Part shown: positions 9,925-19,076 of the stretch, piece after piece
How the letters are laid out: each line of letters begins with the position of its first letter
How positions within the stretch are numbered: the first letter of the stretch is position 1
Origin: Cytophagales bacterium
Lineage (GTDB): Bacteria > Bacteroidota > Bacteroidia > Cytophagales > Microscillaceae
Direction of reading: 5' to 3'
DNA: 64,000 nucleotides
NCBI GenBank assembly: GCA_004293905.1
Contig: RDZE01000019.1
Span: forward strand, 23,871-87,870
Notes under the pieces: generated by a model
What the model was told of the DNA's origin: nothing
The model's database searches: none
What the model saw: only the letters and a program-made list of their open reading frames with translations
Position numbers and translations under genes: made by a program

Positions 9925-10317
9925 ATGCAAGTGGTCTTATCGCCTTTGTACTCCTTTTGGGGGTGTGGGGGAGGAAAGTCCGAACAACGTAGAGCAGCGT
10001 ACTTCCTAACGGGAAGGCATAGTGCGGGAACGCCCTAATGACAGCAAGTGCCACAGAAAATATACCGCCCGCAAGGGTAAGGGTGAAAAGGTGGGGTAAG
10101 AGCCTACCGCATTTATGGCGACATAAATGGCTTGGTAAACCTTACGTGTTGAAAGACCAAATAAGCCAACGCAGAGGGCTTTTGCCTTCGGAAAAGTTGC
10201 TCGCTTGAGTTGGCGGGTAGGTTGATAGAGGTAAATTGTGAAATTTATCCCAGATAAATGATAAGAACTATGTGCCTCAAAACATATAGTACAGAATTCG
10301 GCTTATACACTTGCATT
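9925..10317 (+). ncRNA. rnpB: RNase P RNA (type A)
   Basis: This is the catalytic RNA of RNase P, which matures the 5' ends of tRNAs. Diagnostic blocks are in order: GAGGAAAGTCCGAAC (about 9972-9986), ACAGAAAATATACCGCC, AGGGTGAAAAGGTGGGGTAA, GATAAATGATAAGAACT and ACAGAATTCGGCTTATA near the 3' end. The P1 helix is formed by ATGCAAGTG (9925-9933) with CACTTGCAT (10308-10316), extended on both sides by A and T runs so that it can double as terminator. The size of about 393 nt fits. It ends only a few bases before the stop codon of the convergent response regulator gene. Confidence 0.97.
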
Positions 10318-10321
10318 TTTC

Positions 10322-11014
10322 TTATACTATCACAAGTTTAAATCCTTGTCCATGAATATTAAGGATTTGTATTTTTTCGTCTTGTTTTAAGTATTTTCTC
10401 AATTTAGTAATGTATACATCCATACTTCTTGCATTGAAATAGCTATCGTCTTTCCATATACTTTTGAGTGCTTTGGAGCGGTCTAAAACTTGATTTTGAT
10501 GCAAACAGAGCAATTTTAACAATTCAGCTTCTTTCGAAGTGAGTTTCTGTTCGAAGTTAGTAGTAAATAATTTTTGGGTTTCGTATTCGAAAATGTATTT
10601 ACCTACCTGAAATATTGAATTTTCGGGAATTTGATTCTGTTTATTAGTACGGCGCAATACTGCCTCTATACGCAGTAGTAATTCTTCCATACTGAAGGGT
10701 TTGGTGATGTAATCATCTGCGCCTATCTGAAAGCCTCTGATGGTATCTTCTTTCATAGATTTGGCAGTGATGAAGATGATGGGTGTTGTAGCATCATTTT
10801 TTCTGATGCGTTCTGCCATTGTGAAGCCATCTAATTTAGGAAGCATTACATCGAATAGGCAAATGTCGTACAATCCTTTTTGGTAGGTTTTGAGTCCTTC
10901 CTCTCCATCGCGGCAGAGTTGTGCTTCGTAGCCTTTGGCTTGAAGATATTCTTTGAGAATTTGTCCTAAATTTTCTTCGTCTTCTACAAGTAGTATGTTA
11001 GCTTTTTTGTTCAT
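10322..11014 (-). CDS. OmpR/PhoB-family response regulator (RprY-like)
   Basis: 230 residues. The receiver domain has the acidic pocket VEDEE (11-14), phosphoacceptor Asp55 in LFDVMLPK, Thr83 and Lys105 (TKPFS). A linker leads to a winged-helix DNA-binding domain (about 130-230) with the conserved pattern LTSKEAELLKLL and YITKLRKYL. It should bind DNA when phosphorylated by the kinase encoded just upstream; the two reading frames overlap by 17 bp, so translation is probably coupled. The pair resembles RprX/RprY of Bacteroides. The stimulus and regulon cannot be told from the sequence. Confidence 0.93.
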   Translation of the reverse strand: MNKKANILLVEDEENLGQILKEYLQAKGYEAQLCRDGEEGLKTYQKGLYDICLFDVMLPKLDGFTMAERIRKNDATTPIIFITAKSMKEDTIRGFQIGADDYITKPFSMEELLLRIEAVLRRTNKQNQIPENSIFQVGKYIFEYETQKLFTTNFEQKLTSKEAELLKLLCLHQNQVLDRSKALKSIWKDDSYFNARSMDVYITKLRKYLKQDEKIQILNIHGQGFKLVIV

Positions 11015-12548
11015 AAGGGAAAAAGAGTGTGAATGTGCTACCTTTGTTTATCTCGCTTTTTACAGAAACAGAACCTTTGTGTGCATCGGTCATCGCCTTT
11101 ACATAGTTCAGCCCTAAGCCAAATCCTTTTACATTGTGGATATTGCCTGTAGGGATTCTATAAAACTTATCAAATATTTTGCTGATTTGCTCTTTGGCTA
11201 TGCCTTGTCCTTTATCGCTAATGCTGATTTTGATGCCTCTTTCGTTGTTGCTTGTTTCTATTTTGATTTCGGGTTGGTCGTTAGAGTATTTATTGGCATT
11301 GTCCAATAGATTGCTGATTATATTTTTTAGATGCACTTCATCGGCTTCTAAGAGTGTTTGTTTTGCATTTTGCACCCAAGTAATAGTGCCTCCTCTTTCT
11401 TCTACTTGCAACTCTATGGCTTGAATGCATTGTTGAATAATGATTTCAATATTGAGGCGTTGTAGGTTGAGTTCGAAATCTTGCTTTTCAAGGCGAGCCG
11501 TTTGCAATACTTTTTCTATTTGTGTTCCTAATCTTTTGTTTTCATTTCTAATGATGTTGAGGTATCTATTTTGTAGATTAGGTATATTGTTAATATCAGG
11601 GTCTTGTAAGGCTTCAGCGGCAAGGGAAACAGTAGCAACGGGTGTCTTAAACTCGTGTGTCATGTTGCTAATGAAGTCATTTGTAATGTCAGATAATTTT
11701 TTCTGCTTCAAGATAATATGTACTGCATAAGCAAAACAAGCGATGATGGTCGCCATCAATAGCCCTGTAAGTAAAAACATAATCATTGTTTCGCCAAATA
11801 TGAAGTCATTTTGAGTAGGGAAGTAGATATAGAGCATGTTGGTATTTGTGAAGACATCATTAGGGAAAAGAGAAATTTTATGTCCTTTGGTAAGAATAGT
11901 TTTGCTGTCGGTATTTTGGTTGCAAAAAATAAACTCTTTTTTAGGAGTAAGTACGCCAAACTCATAGGGAACTTTGATGCCACTATTACAAAATTCGGTA
12001 TTGATGATGGAATCTAACACTGCTGATGTAAGGCGGCGATTAATATCAGGTTGAACATTGACCATTTCATTGATGACCAAAGCCACCATGTCCGATTTGC
12101 GCGCAATTTTGACCAATTGTTGTGCCTGAATATCTTGTGGAAGTACATTATTTTTTACACTAAAAGCAACTTCTTCTTTTTGGGGAATATCACTCCAAAG
12201 AACTGTCTTAAAATCTTTGCGGGTTTCTAAGGGGGTTTTTTGGATAAAAGTTTGCCTTCCTCGCTTTTGACCTACAATATGGTGTTGATAAATATTATTA
12301 ATAGAGTCTAAGGAAATATATATTTTAGGGTTAGTATTGATTCTTTGTATCTGTCTTTGGGCATTGTAGAAGGCTTCGCGGGCTTCTAATCGTTCGGTGA
12401 TTCTTTTGAGGGCTATTTGAACATTTTGCTCAAAACGTTCTTTGTTTGCTTGCAATACTTGGCTCAACCAATAGATTTGCAAGAAAGCTAACCCTAACAA
12501 TGCAATACTCATTAAACTGATGATGAGCGTAATTTGTCTTTTTTTCAC
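10998..12548 (-). CDS. Sensor histidine kinase (RprX-like)
   Basis: 516 residues if started at the GTG at 12548, whose product VKKRQITLIISL begins like other kinases of this group; an in-frame TTG at 12584 would add 12 residues. TM1 is at the N-terminus and TM2 about 250-280, flanking a periplasmic domain of about 225 residues. The cytoplasmic part has an H-box NMTHEFKTPVATVS (His about 298), an N-box NLLDNANKYS and G-boxes DKGQGIAKEQ and GFGLGLNY. It has no HAMP or PAS. It autophosphorylates and passes the phosphate to the response regulator encoded next. The gene is divergent from scpA. Confidence 0.92.
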   Translation of the reverse strand: MKKRQITLIISLMSIALLGLAFLQIYWLSQVLQANKERFEQNVQIALKRITERLEAREAFYNAQRQIQRINTNPKIYISLDSINNIYQHHIVGQKRGRQTFIQKTPLETRKDFKTVLWSDIPQKEEVAFSVKNNVLPQDIQAQQLVKIARKSDMVALVINEMVNVQPDINRRLTSAVLDSIINTEFCNSGIKVPYEFGVLTPKKEFIFCNQNTDSKTILTKGHKISLFPNDVFTNTNMLYIYFPTQNDFIFGETMIMFLLTGLLMATIIACFAYAVHIILKQKKLSDITNDFISNMTHEFKTPVATVSLAAEALQDPDINNIPNLQNRYLNIIRNENKRLGTQIEKVLQTARLEKQDFELNLQRLNIEIIIQQCIQAIELQVEERGGTITWVQNAKQTLLEADEVHLKNIISNLLDNANKYSNDQPEIKIETSNNERGIKISISDKGQGIAKEQISKIFDKFYRIPTGNIHNVKGFGLGLNYVKAMTDAHKGSVSVKSEINKGSTFTLFFPYEQKS

Positions 12549-12630
12549 AAATGATATGGAATAAATTTTATACAAAATACGCAAAAAATAATAAAAAGTA
12601 TATTCCTTTTAACAGATTTTAACTACAATG

Positions 12631-12662
12631 TTTGAATAGATACATAAAAGTTATTATACTTG
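12631..12662 (+). promoter_or_regulatory. Promoter of scpA
   Basis: TTTG (12631-12634), 20 nt, then TATACTTG (12655-12662) match the primary sigma-factor consensus of Bacteroidota (TTTG, about 20, TAnnTTTG; one mismatch in the -7 element). The expected transcript would start near 12669, about 25 nt before the TTG start of scpA. Confidence 0.7.
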
Positions 12663-12693
12663 CATGGTTGAATATTTCTAATCTTTTTTCATT

Positions 12694-13458
12694 TTGGATT
12701 TCGAAGTTAAATTACCTCTTTTTGAAGGTCCTTTTGATTTATTATTGTTTTTTATTGAGCGCGATGAGCTTGATATTTACGATATTCCTATTGCAAAAAT
12801 CACACAGGACTTTTTAGCCTATATGCAACAAATGGAGGTGATGAATATAGAGGTTGCAAGCGAATTTATTGTGGTAGCGGCTACGCTGATGCGCATTAAA
12901 TCGAAAATGCTACTACCTCGTAACCAAGAAAACCCAACTGAAGACCCACGCCAAGAACTCATACAATCCTTATTGGAGTATAAAAAATTCAAATCGTTGA
13001 TGCCCATTTTTGAACAAATGGAAGACGAACAAATGCTCAAGGAAAATAGGGGAAATATAGAGAAAGAACTACAAAATATAGCCCAAAACAACCAATTAGA
13101 ACTGGAGCTTTATCACTTGGATTTGTACCAATTGATGCGTGTTTATCAGCGTATGTTGGTACGCTACGATGAAAAAATCAAAATCGTAAGACATACCATC
13201 GTGCCGCACCCCTATACGGTATCGGGGCAGAGAGAATACTTGGTACAAAGGCTACAATTCAGGCAAAGGGTTTCTTTTAGTGAAATCATCAGCGACTATG
13301 TAGTCCATACCAAATTAGCAGCGATTTATAATTTCTTGGCAATTTTAGAAATGTTACAAAATAGAATTATTAACATAGAAATAGAGGAGGGTTTTAATAA
13401 TTTTTGGATAGAAAAATTAGAAGAAATCCCCGAAAATATAATTACTACTACTACATAA
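12694..13458 (+). CDS. scpA: Segregation and condensation protein ScpA
   Basis: 254 residues. ScpA is the kleisin that bridges the SMC heads and works with ScpB in chromosome condensation and segregation. The N-terminal block FEGPFDLLLFFIERDELDI and MRIKSKMLLPR are the family signature; the C-terminal winged helix is at about 175-250 (VSFSEIISDY). The start is TTG: the only upstream in-frame ATG (12664) runs into a TAA after five codons, and the promoter position agrees with the TTG. The gene heads a plus-strand run through the membrane protein, thioesterase and ruvC. No scpB or smc lies in the window. Confidence 0.93.
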   Translation: MDFEVKLPLFEGPFDLLLFFIERDELDIYDIPIAKITQDFLAYMQQMEVMNIEVASEFIVVAATLMRIKSKMLLPRNQENPTEDPRQELIQSLLEYKKFKSLMPIFEQMEDEQMLKENRGNIEKELQNIAQNNQLELELYHLDLYQLMRVYQRMLVRYDEKIKIVRHTIVPHPYTVSGQREYLVQRLQFRQRVSFSEIISDYVVHTKLAAIYNFLAILEMLQNRIINIEIEEGFNNFWIEKLEEIPENIITTTT

Positions 13459-13467
13459 AACAATTAT

Positions 13468-14580
13468 ATGCTTAAAGAGAACTTACCTCAACAAGACGAA
13501 CAACCCAATGAACACAAAATACTGAAGAGTCTTCACCCTTCACGTATCATTATCCCGATGCTGATTGGCATTAGTTACACGGTTTATATGCTTTATAATG
13601 ATATCTTAACTCATAGTAAAGAAATATCGGAACGCATCAATAGTATCAATTATTTTTGGCTTTCTATGGCTGTAGTTGCGCTACTTTTCCGCGATGGCTT
13701 CTATATTTATCGTATTCGCCATCTGACCAAAAAAGCACTTTCTTGGGTAGGAAGTTTTTATACTATAGTATTATGGGAGTTTTCATCTGCCATTAGTCCC
13801 TCTGCCGTAGGAGGCACTGCGGTTGCGTCTTTTATTGTGATGAAAGAGGGCATTAGTTTCGGAAAGTCATTGGCTTATGTATTAGTTTCTGCCATTCTCG
13901 ACAATACTTTTTTCATCATTGTAGGGGCTATAGTATTAACGCTGAATTTTTTTGGTGCATATAACAATGGCATCTTCTTCTTAGATGGAGTTGACCCAAC
14001 GGTTATCGAAACACTAAGAATCACTTTTACGGTTAGTTATTCTGTAATTGCTATTTATACTTTATTAATGATATATGGTTTATTTGTAAAGCCTGTTTTC
14101 ATTAAAAACTTGTTCATTTATATTACTTCATTTCGCCTTCTGAAACGTTTTCAGGAAGCCGCAAAGCACCAAGGCGAAGAACTTATTGTTGCTTCTGCCG
14201 AGTTAAAAGGTATTGGAATAGGCTATTGGGTACGTGCCATAGGCTCTACAGCGTTGGTTTGGGTATCGCGTTATTTTATAGTGAATTGCCTCATCGCCGC
14301 TTTCTTCACATTGAGCATTGGCGACCACGCCGTGATATTCTCGCGCCACGTAGTACTTTGGGTAGTGCTCATCTTAGCCATCACACCGGGTGCAGCAGGT
14401 ATCGCCGAAGTTGCTTTCAAAGGCTTTTACACACCTTTTGCAGGTGCATTAGTAGGAGTAGTAGCTACACTATGGCGAATGATAACTTTTTATCCTTATC
14501 TTTTAGCAGGCGTGTTATTCTTGCCTCGATGGGTAAAAAGAGTCTTCTTTGACCAAAACAATACAGAAACAAAAGTGTAA
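13468..14580 (+). CDS. Polytopic membrane protein, lysylphosphatidylglycerol synthase TM (UPF0104) family
   Basis: 370 residues with about eight hydrophobic segments. The segments WEFSSAISPSAVGGTAVASF and ITPGAAGIAEVAF are the two PS.GG and PGG.G-type family signatures of the UPF0104 / flippase-like domain found in the membrane half of MprF. There is no soluble aminoacyl transferase domain, so lipid lysinylation is unlikely; stand-alone members have uncertain roles, perhaps lipid or polyprenol-phosphate translocation. It starts 9 bp after scpA, consistent with an operon. Confidence 0.78.
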   Translation: MLKENLPQQDEQPNEHKILKSLHPSRIIIPMLIGISYTVYMLYNDILTHSKEISERINSINYFWLSMAVVALLFRDGFYIYRIRHLTKKALSWVGSFYTIVLWEFSSAISPSAVGGTAVASFIVMKEGISFGKSLAYVLVSAILDNTFFIIVGAIVLTLNFFGAYNNGIFFLDGVDPTVIETLRITFTVSYSVIAIYTLLMIYGLFVKPVFIKNLFIYITSFRLLKRFQEAAKHQGEELIVASAELKGIGIGYWVRAIGSTALVWVSRYFIVNCLIAAFFTLSIGDHAVIFSRHVVLWVVLILAITPGAAGIAEVAFKGFYTPFAGALVGVVATLWRMITFYPYLLAGVLFLPRWVKRVFFDQNNTETKV

Positions 14581-14593
14581 TAAAAATATTGCT

Positions 14594-15037
14594 ATGTTAA
14601 AAAAGATATTAGAAAACTATGATGCCATCATAGAACTTCCTGTTTTGTGGGGCGAAATGGACGCAGCACAACATGTAAATAATGCAATTTATTTACGTTA
14701 TTCAGAGGCAGGGCGTATTGCATATTTCAAAACCATGAACTTTGAAGTGAATGTGGCGGCTTCGGGTGAGGCAAGTATAGGACCTATTTTGGCAGAAATC
14801 AACTGTAGATATAAAATGCCTTTGACATTTCCAGATACTATTAGCATAGCTACACGAGTAGACATTACTTCAGTAGATGAGTATAGTTTTTGGACGGAGC
14901 AAATTGTAGTAAGCCATAAATACGAACGAGTAGCCGCCGAAATCAGGGCGAAATTAGTATCGTATAACTATAGTACACTCCAGAAAACGCCTATCCCTGC
15001 TTTTTTTAGAGATAAAATTATCAAGAAAAATTCATAA
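14594..15037 (+). CDS. Acyl-CoA thioesterase, 4HBT/YbgC-like hotdog protein
   Basis: 147 residues from the ATG at 14594 (MLKKILENYD); the frame is open upstream but that stretch overlaps the previous gene. The motif WGEMDAAQHVNNAIYLRYSE has the Asp and HVNN of the 4-hydroxybenzoyl-CoA thioesterase family, where the Asp is catalytic. It probably hydrolyses a short or medium acyl-CoA in the cytoplasm. It lies between the UPF0104 gene and ruvC, with no pathway neighbour that identifies a substrate. It is one of three hotdog thioesterases in the window, each from a different subfamily. Confidence 0.87.
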   Translation: MLKKILENYDAIIELPVLWGEMDAAQHVNNAIYLRYSEAGRIAYFKTMNFEVNVAASGEASIGPILAEINCRYKMPLTFPDTISIATRVDITSVDEYSFWTEQIVVSHKYERVAAEIRAKLVSYNYSTLQKTPIPAFFRDKIIKKNS

Positions 15038-15042
15038 CTTTG
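15035..15042 (+). promoter_or_regulatory. -7 promoter element for ruvC
   Basis: TAACTTTG fits TAnnTTTG and begins on the stop codon of the preceding gene. It lies 26 bp before the TTG start of ruvC; no clear -33 is seen. Confidence 0.4.
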
Positions 15043-15068
15043 TTTTTCATTAAAATAAAGGTAGGATT

Positions 15069-15620
15069 TTGGAAGCTGAAAAAATTATTTTAGGCATAGA
15101 CCCCGGCACGCGTCTGTTGGGCTACGCGCTCATACAAATAAAAGCAAAAAAAATAGAGCTTTTACAATACGGGGTAATACAACTTGCCAAATATGCATCG
15201 CAAGCACTGAAATTGAAAAAAATCTTTGACCGTATCTCGGAGATTATAGAGCATTATAACCCCGATGAAATGGCATTGGAATCGCCTTTTTATGGTGAAA
15301 ATATACAAGTAGCTATTAAATTGGGACGTGCACAAGGGGTAGCAATGGCAGCCGCGCTAAGTAGGGAGATACCTATATCGGAGTATGCCCCAAGAAAAGT
15401 AAAACAGTCAGTAACGGGCAATGGAAGTGCTTCTAAAGAACAAGTAGCGGCTATGCTAAAAAATTTGGTAGTATTTGGCGAGCATACCGAAGAAGTAGCC
15501 CTCGATGCGACCGATGCTTTAGCTGTGGCAGTTTGTCATTATTATCAGCATAACTTACCACAGGGCAAAAGCAAAAGCTGGTCGGCATTTGTCAAAGACA
15601 ACCCCGACCGTATTAAATAA
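15069..15620 (+). CDS. ruvC: Crossover junction endodeoxyribonuclease RuvC
   Basis: 183 residues. RuvC resolves Holliday junctions by paired nicks, together with RuvAB. The four catalytic acids are all in place: Asp11 (GIDPGT), Glu71 (ALESPFY), Asp146 and Asp149 (LDATDA). The start is TTG (product MEAEKIILGIDPG); there is no in-frame ATG upstream before a stop, and later starts would remove the first catalytic Asp. The C-terminal about 20 residues are a hydrophilic extension. The convergent gene rny ends 5 bp away. Confidence 0.96.
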   Translation: MEAEKIILGIDPGTRLLGYALIQIKAKKIELLQYGVIQLAKYASQALKLKKIFDRISEIIEHYNPDEMALESPFYGENIQVAIKLGRAQGVAMAAALSREIPISEYAPRKVKQSVTGNGSASKEQVAAMLKNLVVFGEHTEEVALDATDALAVAVCHYYQHNLPQGKSKSWSAFVKDNPDRIK

Positions 15621-15625
15621 TTTTT

Positions 15626-17209
15626 TTATTTGGCATAATTAACAGCTCTCATTTCTCTGATAACTGTTACTTTGATATGACCAGGGTATTGCATTTCTTT
15701 TTCTATTTTCTGTGAAAGTTCAAAAGAAAGCAGTCCTGCTCTTTCATCATTTACTTTATCGGCATCTACAATGACGCGCAACTCACGCCCTGCTTGAATG
15801 GCAAAGCATTTTTGTACGCCTTCTAATGAAAGAGCCATTGCCTCGAGGTCATTGAGGCGTTTAAGGTAAGTTTCCATTACTTCGCGTCTTGCGCCAGGTC
15901 TAGAACCCGAGATGGCATCGCAGGCTTGTATGATGGGAGATATGAGTGAGGTCATTTCTATTTCATCGTGGTGTGCGCCGATGGCATTGCAAACTTCGGG
16001 GTGTTCTTTGTATTTTTTGGCAAGCTCCATACCCAATATAGCATGTGGAAGATCTGGCTCTTCGGGGTATACTTTTCCTATATCGTGTAGTAATCCAGCT
16101 CTTTTGGCGAGTTTGGTATTCAAGCCGAGTTCAGCCGCCATAGTAGCGCAGAGTTTGGCTACTTCGCGTGAGTGTTGCAATAGATTTTGCCCATAAGACG
16201 AGCGGAAACGCATTCTGCCTACGAGTTTGATGAGTTCGGGGTGTAGTCCATGTATGCCTAAATCGATGACAGTACGTTCGCCTAACTCTACAATTTCCTC
16301 TTCTATGTTTTTAGAGGTTTTGGCTACGATTTCTTCTATTCTTGCGGGGTGTATGCGTCCGTCTACGACTAATCTTTGTAAGGAAAGGCGTGCTATTTCT
16401 CTTCTTACGGGGTCAAAACCTGAGATAATGATGGCTTCTGGAGTATCGTCTACAATGATTTCTACGCCTGTAGCGGCTTCTAAGGCTCTGATGTTGCGCC
16501 CTTCGCGTCCTATGATTTTACCTTTGATGTCATCGCTCTCTATATGAAATATAGAAATGCAGTTTTCTATGGCGTGTTCTGTGGCGGTACGTTGTATGGT
16601 TTCGATGACTACCTTTTTAGCTTCTTTAGTTGCCGACATTTTGGCTTCTTCAGTAATATTTTTGATGAGGATAGAGGCTTTACTTTCGGCTTCACCTCGG
16701 AGTGCTTCCATGAGTTGGTTGCGAGCATCTTCGGCGGTCATGTTGGCTATTCGTTCTAACTGTTGTACTTGTGAGAGCCTGAGTTTTTCGGCTTCTTCTT
16801 TCTTTTTGGTAATGATTTCAGTTTGTTCCATGAGGCTATCTTTGATGGCAGTGATTTCAGTTTCACGGCGTTTGTTTTGCTCCATGAGTTTTGCCAAATT
16901 TTGCTCTCTTTGTCTTAGTTTGTTTTCGTTGGTTTGTAAGATATTCTTTTTTCGGTTGGCTTCTTCTTCAAATTCACTTTTAAGTTTTAGAAAATGTTCT
17001 TTAGCTTCAATCATTTTATTTTTCTTTTGATTGTCTGCTTCTTGAATGGTTTTTTCTACGCTAAGTTCAGCCTCTTTGATAATGAGTTTGGCTTTTTCTT
17101 GAGCTTCTTTCTTCTTTTTTTCTGAGGCAGCCGCAAGTAGGTATCGATCTATGGCAAAGCCAATACCGATAGATAGTAGTGCTGTGATGATGATGTATAA
17201 TGCGTCCAT
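15626..17209 (-). CDS. rny: Ribonuclease Y
   Basis: 527 residues, the normal length. RNase Y is a membrane-anchored endoribonuclease that starts mRNA decay. An N-terminal TM helix (about 3-20) is followed by a long charged coiled coil (about 30-200), a KH domain (GREGRN at about 234-239) and an HD domain with His346 (LLQHSREV) and His375-Asp376 (LLHDIGKV), the metal site. It is the last gene of a minus-strand group after a coiled-coil protein and zapA, an order common in Bacteroidota. Confidence 0.97.
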   Translation of the reverse strand: MDALYIIITALLSIGIGFAIDRYLLAAASEKKKKEAQEKAKLIIKEAELSVEKTIQEADNQKKNKMIEAKEHFLKLKSEFEEEANRKKNILQTNENKLRQREQNLAKLMEQNKRRETEITAIKDSLMEQTEIITKKKEEAEKLRLSQVQQLERIANMTAEDARNQLMEALRGEAESKASILIKNITEEAKMSATKEAKKVVIETIQRTATEHAIENCISIFHIESDDIKGKIIGREGRNIRALEAATGVEIIVDDTPEAIIISGFDPVRREIARLSLQRLVVDGRIHPARIEEIVAKTSKNIEEEIVELGERTVIDLGIHGLHPELIKLVGRMRFRSSYGQNLLQHSREVAKLCATMAAELGLNTKLAKRAGLLHDIGKVYPEEPDLPHAILGMELAKKYKEHPEVCNAIGAHHDEIEMTSLISPIIQACDAISGSRPGARREVMETYLKRLNDLEAMALSLEGVQKCFAIQAGRELRVIVDADKVNDERAGLLSFELSQKIEKEMQYPGHIKVTVIREMRAVNYAK

Positions 17210-17322
17210 GATGTATTTTTTACTTAAAAAATTGTTGTTTTAGTTAATATAAATAAAAAAACTACGAAACTATGATGTGCATAGAACGCGGGGAGGTGTT
17301 ATAGAGAAGAGGTAGCAGTGGG
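17210..17322 (-). other. Spacer between zapA and rny with a small hairpin and T run
   Basis: This 113-bp spacer inside an otherwise tight transcription unit contains, on the minus strand, CTATG-CACAT-CATAG followed within 8 nt by a T7 run. This might be an attenuator or part of a small RNA. The stem is short and I see no strong compensating structure. Confidence 0.3.
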
Positions 17323-17622
17323 TTAGTCTGCGCTAAGGGCATCGTTGATGGTATTGTCCCACTGAGTAAGTTTATTTTGAAGGATTTGAAATTTTTCTGT
17401 ATTTTCTTTATCGATATTCAACAATTCTACCATGCAGTCGAAAGCTACCATAGCGAGCAGGTCTTGTCGGTCTTCGATGCCAAATTCTGTTCTATAGTAG
17501 TGTATCTTTTCGTTTAGCTTTTTACCAGCCATTCGTAGGGTAGGCTCGGCAGAGATATCGGCTTTCATAGGATATTCTCTTTCGGCTATACGTATTTTGA
17601 TAGATAGTTTTGTATCGTTCAT
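17323..17622 (-). CDS. zapA: Cell division protein ZapA
   Basis: 99 residues. ZapA binds and bundles FtsZ filaments at the division site. The N-terminal IRIAEREYPMKADISAEP and the following helix EPTLRMAGKKLNEKIHYYR match the family, and the rest is the coiled-coil dimerisation helix (LLAMVAFDCMVELLNI). It starts 8 bp after the upstream coiled-coil gene, with which it probably forms an operon. Confidence 0.9.
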   Translation of the reverse strand: MNDTKLSIKIRIAEREYPMKADISAEPTLRMAGKKLNEKIHYYRTEFGIEDRQDLLAMVAFDCMVELLNIDKENTEKFQILQNKLTQWDNTINDALSAD

Positions 17623-17630
17623 GCCTTACT

Positions 17631-17927
17631 TTATTTACTTAAATGCAGTATGCACTGCTCTACATCTTCAATATAGCGGTTCAATTGTTTCTTGAAACCT
17701 CCTGTTTGTCCGTTCTCCGCCATCATTGAAGCAACAATATTAGTAAAATTTTCTTGATTACGCAAATTTTCGATTGTTTCGTTTTGGTTTTTTATAATTT
17801 CTTTGAGTTCTATGTTTTCCTCTACCAATTTATCGTGTTCTTTTTTGAGGGTATTACATTTGAGAACAAGTTTGTGTATTTTTTTCTCTAATGTTGTCAA
17901 AACGTTTTGTAATTCGCTTGCTTTCAT
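17631..17927 (-). CDS. Small coiled-coil protein upstream of zapA
   Basis: 98 residues from the ATG at 17927 (MKASELQNV); an upstream ATG at 17957 would add ten residues lying across the predicted leader. Residues about 5-65 form a heptad-patterned coiled coil (LEKKIHKLVLKCNTLKKEHD), followed by a short tail. There is no signal peptide. The position directly before zapA, and its length, recall ZapB-like division proteins, but no motif proves this; a role in Z-ring organisation is inference from context. Confidence 0.75.
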   Translation of the reverse strand: MKASELQNVLTTLEKKIHKLVLKCNTLKKEHDKLVEENIELKEIIKNQNETIENLRNQENFTNIVASMMAENGQTGGFKKQLNRYIEDVEQCILHLSK

Positions 17928-17972
17928 GGAGGTATGCTTATGTTTTAGTGGATTCATAGTTTTTTGATGTTA

Positions 17973-18003
17973 CAATATTAGAGGTTTTTTTTGAATAATG
18001 CAA
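17973..18003 (-). promoter_or_regulatory. Promoter of the coiled-coil gene-zapA-rny group
   Basis: On the minus strand, TTG (18003-18001), 20 nt, then TAATATTG (17980-17973), which fits TAnnTTTG with one mismatch. The expected start near 17966 is about 40 nt before the ATG at 17927 and downstream of most of the alternative longer start region. Confidence 0.6.
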
Positions 18004-18087
18004 CAAAAATTGCTGAAATTCAAAAAGTTATTTTCTATAAGTTCAATGTTCACTTTAAGAAAATGGCTTGATAGTGATGATTTTGAG

Positions 18088-18942
18088 CTAATGTTTGAAG
18101 AGGATATTGTCTATGAGGCGTACTTCCTCGAGGTAGGCGGCTATACATACTGCTATTGTTATTTGTTTAGGGTAGGGGTATTCGAGGCTGAGGAGGGTTT
18201 GTGCATCTACTATTTCGAGGTATTCTATCGTGATGTCATTTTGTGTCAAGTGTTTTAGGATTGGTGTAAGATGTTGTTGTTCGAGGGGATTTTGTTGTTG
18301 TTCAATTAGTATCTGTATGTTTAGTAGGGTTTGGTAAATTTGAGTGGCTTTTTGTTGCGCCTCTTCGGAAAGTCGTTGATTGCGCGACGACATAGCCAAT
18401 CCGTTAGGTTCACGAATGGTAGGGCAAATGATTACTTCTAAGGGAAAATTCAGTTCTTGTACTAAGCATTGTATTACGGCGCATTGTTGTAGGTCTTTTT
18501 GCCCAAAATAGGCTCTTTGAGGTTGTACGAGATGGAACAATTTACTGACAATTAGCCCTACTCCTGCAAAATGTCCGGGTCTGAATTTGCCCTCCATGAG
18601 CGTTTCTAAATAGCCAAAAGAGAGTTGAAGAACATTTTGATTGGGGTATATTTCTTGTGCTTGTGGCATAAATAAGGCATCACATTGCACATTTTGAAGC
18701 ATCTGACTGTCTTTTTGTTCAGTACGTGGGTATCGGGCGAGGTCTTCGGAGTTGTTAAATTGGGTGGGGTTTATAAAAATGCTACATAGTGTGTAATCAT
18801 TTTGTTTTTTAGAGGCTTTTATCAATGCTAAATGACCTTCGTGTAGTGCACCCATAGTAGGAACGAAGCCTATAGTTTTCTGCTGTTTTTTAATTTCTGA
18901 GAGCCATTGTTGTAAAGACTCAATATCTTTGAGTATTTGCAT
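18088..18942 (-). CDS. panC: Pantoate--beta-alanine ligase
   Basis: 284 residues. PanC condenses pantoate and beta-alanine with ATP to make pantothenate, the coenzyme A precursor. The HIGH-like motif TMGALHEGHLALI (His34, His37) and the KMSKS-like MSSRNQRLS identify the adenylate-forming fold; GRPGHFAG-type pantoate-binding sequence is present as FRPGHFAGV. It is divergent from the glycogen synthase-like gene; a panC/glgA pairing is common in Bacteroidota. No panB or panD is in the window. Confidence 0.97.
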   Translation of the reverse strand: MQILKDIESLQQWLSEIKKQQKTIGFVPTMGALHEGHLALIKASKKQNDYTLCSIFINPTQFNNSEDLARYPRTEQKDSQMLQNVQCDALFMPQAQEIYPNQNVLQLSFGYLETLMEGKFRPGHFAGVGLIVSKLFHLVQPQRAYFGQKDLQQCAVIQCLVQELNFPLEVIICPTIREPNGLAMSSRNQRLSEEAQQKATQIYQTLLNIQILIEQQQNPLEQQHLTPILKHLTQNDITIEYLEIVDAQTLLSLEYPYPKQITIAVCIAAYLEEVRLIDNILFKH

Positions 18943-18970
18943 GAGAATTGTGTTTTATTTTTTTTGATTA

Positions 18971-18978
18971 CAAACATA
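18971..18978 (-). promoter_or_regulatory. -7 promoter element of panC
   Basis: The minus strand reads TATGTTTG (18978-18971), a match to TAnnTTTG, 28 bp before the panC ATG. Confidence 0.45.
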
Positions 18979-19000
18979 ATCAACTAACTGAAGATAAGCC

Positions 19001-19031
19001 TTTGTAAAGATATTTTTTTTTACTACCTTTG
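19001..19031 (+). promoter_or_regulatory. Promoter of the glycogen synthase-like gene
   Basis: TTTG (19001-19004), 19 nt, then TACCTTTG (19024-19031): a full match to the Bacteroidota consensus, 45 bp before the ATG at 19077. Confidence 0.75.
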
Positions 19032-19076
19032 CACACCAAATTTGTTTTTCATACCCTTTAAAAAACGCTTTTCAAT

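Noticed and set aside
17998..18258. 86-codon plus-strand frame opposite panC
   Set aside because: Most of it is antisense to the panC coding region and its composition has no independent protein character.
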